From a bacterium (GTDB lineage Bacteria; UBP14; UBA6098), in NCBI GenBank assembly GCA_030642425.1, contig DAOWNU010000059.1, positions 1 to 8,707 on the forward strand: 8,707 nucleotides of DNA, given 5' to 3'. This document shows positions 1 to 5,500 of the stretch, in pieces. Position numbers and translations under genes: made by a program. How positions within the stretch are numbered: position 1 is the stretch's first letter; each line of letters opens with the position of its first letter. The notes under the pieces were generated by a model. That model ran no database searches. It worked only from the letters and a program-made list of their open reading frames with translations, and had not been told where the DNA came from.

Positions 1-908
1 CTATAAGAATCGCCCTTTTTCGCCCGGACGTTGTAATAATGCGTCCCGCCGGGCGGATTGATATGCACGAACTCCGTCTCATCGCCGTCGTAAAGACCGA
101 GAAACAGCGGCGGGAACTCGGTGTGAACCAGTTGATAACTGTCCGCGCCATCGACCGCGTCCCAGGAAATCCGCACGTTCTCGCCCTCGATAACCGCGGC
201 CAAATTCTGCGGAATCCCGATTTCCGGCGAAGTTCCGCCGCCCTCAGTCCAGATTTCGCTCTTCGGTTTGAAACCAAGCAGGTTCAAGCGAGGGTCTTCG
301 TTGCCCCATGTCAGAACTGCGGCGGTGAGCACGAATTGAAGCAGGTTCGTTTGAGCATCGAAAAGCGCCTTTTTCTCGTCGAAAGCCGTGTCCGCCTCTT
401 GTTTTTCGATAAACGCAACCTGCGAAAGACCGTCGATTCCAGTCTTATGCGCCAGGAGGATTGTCATGATCGCGTCGCTGATAACCCTCGGGTCGGGCAA
501 GGCGACCAACCTGTCGTGCTCGAGCTTCCACGCCTCGATTGCCGCCGTTGTAGGCTTGTATTTGCGCGGCGAATCGACATTGAAACCGTATCGATTGATG
601 TAATCGTCCGGCTTGCCGCCGACCTCGTAAATAATTGTTAGCAGATGCCCTTTCGCGGCGGAGTAATACTTCGACGCGGCCCCGACAGCCTTGTTGAACT
701 CCTCGTAGGCCTCGTCCTTTTGCCCGGCCTCGACAACACCTTTGGCGCAAGCGTTGTCCCACTCGGCGTCGGCATTTTGCGCGGAAGCGAGTCTTGCGCC
801 GGAGATTGCGAGCTCGACGGCATACGTGTCGATATTGGTTGACAAAAGCTGGAGCCTCTCGGCGCGTTCGGTGTAAGTGTCTGCGGAAATGCTGTTGTTG
901 ATAATCAT
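1..908 (-). CDS. Helical N-terminal region plus fibronectin type III domain protein, cut at the window edge
   Basis: The frame is open from an ATG at 908 to the window edge, giving 302 visible residues and no stop, so the C-terminus is missing. Residues 1-200 look alpha-helical and Ala/Glu-rich (SARLASAQNADAEWD-like composition), with paired tyrosines at 81-82; I do not recognise this part as a named family. From about residue 231 a fibronectin type III domain is visible: ISWDAVDGADSYQL at 247-260 fits strands B-C, and HYYNVRAKKGDSY at 290-302 fits strands F-G. There is no signal peptide and no membrane segment, unlike the two exported proteins upstream. The start is supported by AAGGA six bases before the ATG, a weaker site than those of the other genes. 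The ATG overlaps by ATGA the stop of a heptad-repeat frame (905-1396), which could couple translation. Partner and function are unknown; FnIII domains usually mediate protein or polysaccharide contacts. Confidence 0.9.
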   Translation of the reverse strand, partial: MIINNSISADTYTERAERLQLLSTNIDTYAVELAISGARLASAQNADAEWDNACAKGVVEAGQKDEAYEEFNKAVGAASKYYSAAKGHLLTIIYEVGGKPDDYINRYGFNVDSPRKYKPTTAAIEAWKLEHDRLVALPDPRVISDAIMTILLAHKTGIDGLSQVAFIEKQEADTAFDEKKALFDAQTNLLQFVLTAAVLTWGNEDPRLNLLGFKPKSEIWTEGGGTSPEIGIPQNLAAVIEGENVRISWDAVDGADSYQLVHTEFPPLFLGLYDGDETEFVHINPPGGTHYYNVRAKKGDSY

Positions 909-913
909 TTTGT

Positions 914-1186
914 TTCCTTCGGTAAAAATTTTGTTGTTTGCGATAGAGAAATCGCCGTCTGCGTCAGAAAAACTTTTTTTGTAACGAGGACGGCGCTTTT
1001 TGTCATGCGGTCGGCGCTTCGGCTGAGATCGACGGCGCTTTTTGTCTCACGGTCGGCGCTTCGGCTGAGACCGACGGCGCTTTTTGTCTCACGGTCGACG
1101 CTTCGGCTGAGGCCGACGGCGTTTTTTGTCTCACGGTCGGCGCTTTGGCTGAGGCCGACGGTGTTTTTTGTCTCACGGACGGCGGA
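914..1186 (-). repeat. Tandem array of 21-bp units organised as a 42-bp dimer repeat
   Basis: The plus-strand word GACGGCG (GACGGTG in the last copy) recurs at 989, 1031, 1073, 1115 and 1157, exactly 42 bases apart. Each 42-bp unit splits into two related 21-mers, one starting GACGGCGCTTTTTGTCTCACG and one starting GTCGGCGCTTCGGCTGAG. Four full copies and one half copy are close to identical; copies decay towards position 914. Read on the minus strand in the frame ending at 905, the 21-mers give alternating heptads SADRETK and SAVGLSR, degrading to KVFLTQT, AISLSQT and TKFLPKE. Because 42 is a multiple of three, several frames stay open through it, so openness is not proof of coding. Most differences between copies would be non-synonymous in the heptad frame (S/N, A/V, G/D, R/Q, A/T). 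The array lies directly upstream of the FnIII gene and may be a regulatory or size-variable leader. Confidence 0.9.
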
Positions 1187-1281
1187 ATTCCCATCGATAA
1201 CGAAGCCTTTTCCCGTATCGACGGCGCAATTCCCCGCGACATCGCGCTTCGGGATGGCACAAGACCCTCCCCTACGGCTTA

Positions 1282-1346
1282 CGGTAGGACGGACATTCCT
1301 GTCTGTCCTCGCCGGAAATGAACAGGCAAGAATGCCTGTTCTACCG
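1282..1346. repeat. REP-like element: two hairpins enclosed by CGGTAG/CTACCG
   Basis: The outer arms CGGTAG (1282-1287) and CTACCG (1341-1346) are perfect inverted repeats. Inside are two stem-loops. The first (1287-1308) pairs GGACGGACA with TGTCTGTCC through one G-T wobble, loop TTCC. The second (1320-1341) pairs GAACAGGCA with TGCCTGTTC perfectly, loop AGAA. The layout is that of a paired palindromic (REP/BIME-type) intergenic element. From memory, spurious peptides such as RTGILAC and RTDRNV from similar DNA are common in environmental genomes, which suggests a dispersed family. It is not followed by a U-tract on either strand, so a Rho-independent terminator role is not supported. Confidence 0.75.
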
Positions 1347-1400
1347 GTCGAAATATTTGCGTTATGTCCGTTCATAATCGTCGTTTTATTTTTCAATTTT

Positions 1401-1436
1401 GTAGGGGACGGGCTCGCGCCTGCCCGTTCGCGCTAC
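1401..1436. repeat. Second REP-like hairpin, GTAG/CTAC bounded, overlapping a stop codon
   Basis: GTAG (1401-1404) and CTAC (1433-1436) bracket an inner stem in which GGACGGGC (1406-1413) pairs with GCCCGTTC (1422-1429) with one G-T wobble, loop TCGCGCCT. The boundaries match those of the 1282-1346 element, so the two are probably members of one family. The right arm supplies the TAG stop (1435-1433) of the 346-residue gene, so the mRNA 3' end of that gene is folded right at the stop. The next bases on the minus strand are A-rich, not U-rich, so it is not a classical terminator, but it could protect the message from 3' exonucleases. Confidence 0.65.
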
Positions 1437-2473
1437 CATAGGTCGTGCCAACTGCTTCCGTTGTAAGCGCGCAATTTATTGGTGCCGGAATCGAAATATA
1501 TATCTCCGGCCTGCGGCGCAATGGGCGTTATCGACGGTATTAACCTGAGCAGCGAAACGTTTGCCTTTGCGGCCGTAACAATACCGCCGGCATCTATATT
1601 GCCCTCGGCGATCTCGACCTCGTTCCCGGTAGGGGAACCGGTGCCGTAGCCTTTAACAGTAACATCGTCTAAAAAGACGCCTCCATTCCAATTAGAATAG
1701 CCTACGAAGCGGATCCAATAATCGCCGCTGAGATCGGGAAGAGGTATTACCTCCTCTATCCAATCGGGTATATCGGTGTTGTAATTGGCAAGGAAAACCC
1801 ATCTACCCACTGCAGAGGTGCAGTAATATACTCTAAGGCTGTCCAGCCCGAAGCCTAACTCTTGTTTGTGCCAGATAAACAGATTCGCGGTATTATACGA
1901 CGACAGATCGAGCGAATACGTTACGAGTTCGGCCCTGCAGGGGTCCATATCCATTTGATAGAAGAATGCGCTCTTGGAGCCGGTATGGTATTCGATATTC
2001 GATTGATCCCATGTGCCCGAACCCACGAGGTTTGTCGTTGTCCAACCAGCAGGGGGGAACGATGTGCCCTCGAACCCTTCGGAGAGAACGATAGCGCCCG
2101 GCCCGCCGGCGCCGGATTTGAACATCGCGGAACCGCGGACGTCGAGCTTGGCCGTGGGCGATGTTATCCCGATGCCGACATCGCCGACTTCATCGACATA
2201 GACGACATCGACCGGGTTGCCGTCCACCGCGTCGAGCGAATGGGCGTCGCCGCCGCCGGACGGGAATGCGGCCTTGTGTATCACGCCGTTTATAATTGTC
2301 AGCGCTGAGTCCGGCGCGGGGTCGTCCGGGACGACGCCGATTTTCAACGAGTCCTGTATCCTCGCGTCGCCCTCGACATCGAGTTCATAAGCGGGCGGGT
2401 TCGGCCCGATACCGAAACCGGCGAACGATACACCGACGAACAATGTAAGTAACAGAATAGTGAGTCTTTTCAT
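1433..2473 (-). CDS. Secreted stalk protein with one inserted EGFEG jelly-roll domain
   Basis: A 346-residue exported protein. Residues 1-18 are a signal peptide (MKR, then a Leu-rich core, cleavage after SFA). Two stalk motifs follow: GFGIGPNPPAYELDVEGD (19-36) and VGIGITSPTAKLDVRG (99-114). Between them lies a DAVDGNPVDVVYVD linker (81-94) of a type often seen before GIGxxxP motifs. From about 128 to 278 there is a jelly-roll domain of the cleaved-adhesin/MAM-like kind: EGFEG at 132-136, PAGWTT at 141-146 and the closing VFLDDVTVKG at 266-275. Glycine-rich joints flank it (SGAGGPG and GYGTGSPTG), and the stalk resumes with EVEIAEGNIDAGG. The end, GDIYFDSGTNKLRAYNGSSW (323-342), resembles phage tail-fibre tips. 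No S74 self-cleaving chaperone and no sorting signal are present. The ATG is set by AAGGAGG eight bases upstream. It follows the giant gene by 74 nt, shares its modules and is probably co-transcribed. The role is unknown; a fibre or adhesin companion is inferred. Confidence 0.95.
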   Translation of the reverse strand: MKRLTILLLTLFVGVSFAGFGIGPNPPAYELDVEGDARIQDSLKIGVVPDDPAPDSALTIINGVIHKAAFPSGGGDAHSLDAVDGNPVDVVYVDEVGDVGIGITSPTAKLDVRGSAMFKSGAGGPGAIVLSEGFEGTSFPPAGWTTTNLVGSGTWDQSNIEYHTGSKSAFFYQMDMDPCRAELVTYSLDLSSYNTANLFIWHKQELGFGLDSLRVYYCTSAVGRWVFLANYNTDIPDWIEEVIPLPDLSGDYWIRFVGYSNWNGGVFLDDVTVKGYGTGSPTGNEVEIAEGNIDAGGIVTAAKANVSLLRLIPSITPIAPQAGDIYFDSGTNKLRAYNGSSWHDLW

Positions 2474-2481
2474 TCTAACCG

Positions 2482-2488
2482 CCTCCTT
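2482..2488 (-). promoter_or_regulatory. Strong ribosome binding site of the 346-residue protein gene
   Basis: The minus strand reads AAGGAGG followed by eight bases and then ATG at 2473. The surrounding TAAGGAGGCG is identical to the site before the giant gene at about 8241-8250, suggesting that both are translated strongly and in step. Confidence 0.85.
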
Positions 2489-2504
2489 ATTTTCTCAAGT
2501 TGTT

Positions 2505-2530
2505 CTCCCGCGGGGCTGCCCCCACGGGAG
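2505..2530 (-). other. GC-rich intergenic hairpin between the two fibre genes
   Basis: On the minus strand CTCCCGTGGGG (2530-2520) pairs with CCCCGCGGGAG (2515-2505), eleven base pairs with one G-T wobble, and the loop is GCAG. It sits 17 bases after the giant gene's stop and about 16 bases before the Shine-Dalgarno of the next gene. No U-run follows on the minus strand, so a complete Rho-independent terminator is unlikely. An mRNA-stabilising or differential-expression element between operon genes is a reasonable reading. Confidence 0.7.
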
Positions 2531-2547
2531 GGTTATATAACGTTCGG

Positions 2548-5500
2548 TTACGGCGACATCGTGTTTTTCGTAACCCAGGCGCCGCCTTCTCTTAACTGGA
2601 ATACGAGGTTTGTTCCGCTACGGATTATTCTCCATGTGCCGTCGGTGGTCGGGTCGCCGAAGTAGAATGCGTTGGACGCATCGACCTCTATATCGCCATC
2701 GACATCGAGCGCGGAAGACGGACTTGTCTCACCGATGCCGACATTGCCGTTATTCAGGACGATAAACTTGGTAACCCATATCGGGTCTTCCCAGCGCACG
2801 AGCTCGAACAGATCGCCGGTTCCGCTCGACCAGCCGGCGATTGCCGGGCCGGTGCCGCTGTTGCCGGCGTCGAGACCTGCACCGCTGCCGGCGTTATTGA
2901 TATAGAGAGCGCTGCTCACGCTGGCCGCATTAGAAGAGATTATATCGACCGCACGGTTTGTGCCGTCAGTATTGACGAGAATAGCTTTGTCGGTGTTGTG
3001 CGCTATTATATTTAGTTTAGCCCCAGGCGTTGTTGTTCCAATGCCGACATAGCCGCTAACCGCCGAATACATATCGGAACCGGAGATAGTCCAGTCTGCA
3101 TCAGCGCCGCCGCCTGCGGGCCAGCTTGTCCGCCATGCGCCGTCGAAGAAGAAGCTGTCCCGAACGCCGAGCGCGTCCTTGATGAATACAACATCGCCTT
3201 CGGACTCGATAGTGTCGGTGATAACTTCAAGTGTCCACAGCTTGTCTTTTATCCAGAGCGTGTCGTTATCGGAGTTAAACAGTGTGTCGACGTCGAGCTT
3301 TTTACCAACCTCCGGCCAGTCGGTGATCGTCGCGCCGTTGAGCGTGAACGTCCCGCCCTCGATGTCGTTATCGGCGGTAACATCGCCGCCGCAGATCTCG
3401 ACCTCGCTGATAGTCCCGGGGTCAACACTATTGACGACGAGATTGTCGATGTGAACGTCGTTGCCATAAGCGGAGATGAAGTAGAATGCGAGATAGAGGT
3501 TGGCCTGATTCTCCGCGCCGGTTGGCAATGTGGCGGTCTCCGTCGCCCAACCGGTGGTGCCGTCGTAACGGGAATATGTTTGCACGTCGTTCCAGATCGT
3601 TCCGTCGGTGGAATAGCGGAGGGTAACCCTGTCGTCGTTGCTCGAATAGCCGGTATCGTGCAACATATCGAAACCGACCTGAATATTGGTGAACCCGGAA
3701 GTCGAGAAGCTGGTCGTCTGTTCGAGTTGTATTTCGCCGCCGTTGCAATTATATGCATCGAATCTGACGAGTGTTGCCCCTTCAGTTGGCGAGTAACCGC
3801 TCGGGTGGCTTGTCGATCCCTGATAATAAAGGTCGCCGCACGTTACGACATCGGCTTCCGCCCAACCTGTCGGGGGATCGCCGGATTCGAAGCCCTCGGT
3901 GTAGAGCGTGGTCGAGCTCCCGCCGGAGCTGCTTCTGAACAAGCCGCAGCCATCGACGAGGATGTGATCGTCGAGGAATATCGTATCCTCGACCGCCTGA
4001 ATGCTGTCGGCGATAAGCTCGCCCATAACTTTCAGCGCCTCGGAAACGACGACCGTGTCGTGGTCGACGGCGTTTATCGTATCGAGGCGAATCGTTATGT
4101 CGTCCCATGTGTATATCGTGTCGTCGTCGAGCACGATGCCGCTGCCCCATCCGCCTTCCACGACGAGGTAGTTCTCGACGAACAGGTCGGCGTCGAATTC
4201 GGCATCGTCCCAGAAATAGGAGTAGCTGGATACGTCCAGATCACCGTAGAGATAAGCGTCACCATAAACAGTGAGGTCAACTCCCACACCGAGGTTGCCA
4301 CCTGTAGAGAGGTCGTCGCCGAAGTCGCCGAAGCCGTCAGCGCTGATGCTTCCGCAGCTTATAGTAAGCAGGCCGCATCCGCCGCCGCCGCCGTAGCCAA
4401 GCTCGACGTCGTCGATATACCATCTATAGGCATAGTCGCCCTCATAGACCCATGCGATCCATAGCTGCGACTCGCCGTCGTAGGCTGAGAGGTCGATATT
4501 TATCTGCGTGCCCCAGTCCCTGTCGATGCCGCCGGCGTTCCATAGAAGAGTCCACGGGCCGGTAGCCGAGGCGGTCGAGACGACCACGTAGCCGCTGTCG
4601 TAGAAGCTTGCGTAATACATGTCGTCCCAGAAGGTAAGCGATAGGCCGGCAGCGCCCGTGCAGTTCAGTTCCGGTGAGACGATGTAATCGATGCAGCGGT
4701 TGGCGACGTTATCGTCGTCGTGGAATGCGGAATTAGAGCCGGAGTGCGAACTGGTCGTGGATAGCTGCCATCCTGCCGGGTCGCCGGCTCCGTATTCTGT
4801 CCATCCGGTCGGCAGGAATGTTCCCTCGAAGCCCTCCTGAAGCAGATAGGTCGGTGGAACGGGTGCCGCGCCGAATGTCGCAGTGCCCTCGATAGTGCCG
4901 TCGCCGTCGATCCAGAAATCGGCGGGACTCTGCGCCGCGGCGAACTGGTTTTCGATGTATGAGCCGCCGGCTCCCCACGTCGTGCGCCATGCGCCGTCGA
5001 AGAAGAAGCTGTCCTGAATGCCGAATGCGTCCTTGACGAACACGAAGTCGCCGCGGGACTCTATCGTATCCGTAACGAGTTCTTCCATCCAGACCTTGTC
5101 GTCGAGCCAGAGCGTGTCGCCATGAACGTTGAATATCGTATCCACGCTGATCCTCGATGTGAAATCGACACAGGTAGCCGATCCGTATGGAGTGATATAG
5201 GCCGTGGAGATACCGTAGAAATTGGCCTCTCCGCCGCGGACGGGGCTGTGGAAGAAGACTTCCATGCCCGGATTTGCCTCGATAGTGTCGGTGATAAGTT
5301 CCTGAACCCATAGCTTATTTTCGATCCAAAGCGTGTCGCTTTCGGGGTTGTATATCGAATCGACGGTAAAGCCGCCGTCGATATGAACATCGCCTATGAA
5401 GTATCCGGCATAATCGACGTCGTCCATGCAAAGACCAAATACGGCAGCCTTATATATAGGAGATATACCACCGAGTCCACCGATGAGGTGGGGAACTCCG

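Larger units (their letters stand above)
905..1396 (-). other. Doubtful heptad-repeat reading frame overlapping the FnIII gene start
   Basis: An open frame of 163 codons begins at TTG (1396) or ATG (1375) and ends at TGA 907-905, which overlaps the ATG of the next gene. In favour of coding: the heptad register is kept through twelve units right up to the stop, and the ATGA overlap is typical of translational coupling. Against: neither possible start has a Shine-Dalgarno sequence, the N-terminal third is a translation of a REP-like palindrome (1282-1346), and changes between repeat units are mainly amino-acid changing. No domain, signal peptide or known family is visible. I regard it as more probably non-coding repeat DNA, but record it because of the overlap. 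Confidence 0.2.

Noticed and set aside
39..641. 200-residue plus-strand open frame
   Set aside because: Shadow of the FnIII gene, whose sense frame shows typical FnIII motifs and is open to the window edge.
989..1178. CRISPR array
   Set aside because: The 42-bp units are contiguous with no unique spacers, and no cas gene is near; it is a simple tandem repeat.
1005..1466. Plus-strand frame of 153 codons and minus-strand frame 1003-1260 with repeat peptides
   Set aside because: The 42-bp period keeps several frames open automatically; neither has a ribosome binding site, and one reads through the palindromic elements.
2505..2530. Rho-independent terminator between the fibre genes
   Set aside because: The stem is strong, but no U-run follows on the minus strand, and the plus side has only GGTTATATAA.
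2548..2700. T9SS sorting domain or S74 peptidase chaperone at the giant protein's C-terminus
   Set aside because: The end reads GTWRIIRSG...WVTKNTMSP, lacking the basic terminal strand of T9SS tails and the Ser-Asp-x-x-hydrophobic S74 core.
3451..4464. 337-residue plus-strand open frame
   Set aside because: It lies wholly antisense to the giant gene, where codon bias (GAC, GGC, TCG-rich) suppresses stops on the other strand; its protein has no domain pattern, and the sense frame has recognisable modules throughout.
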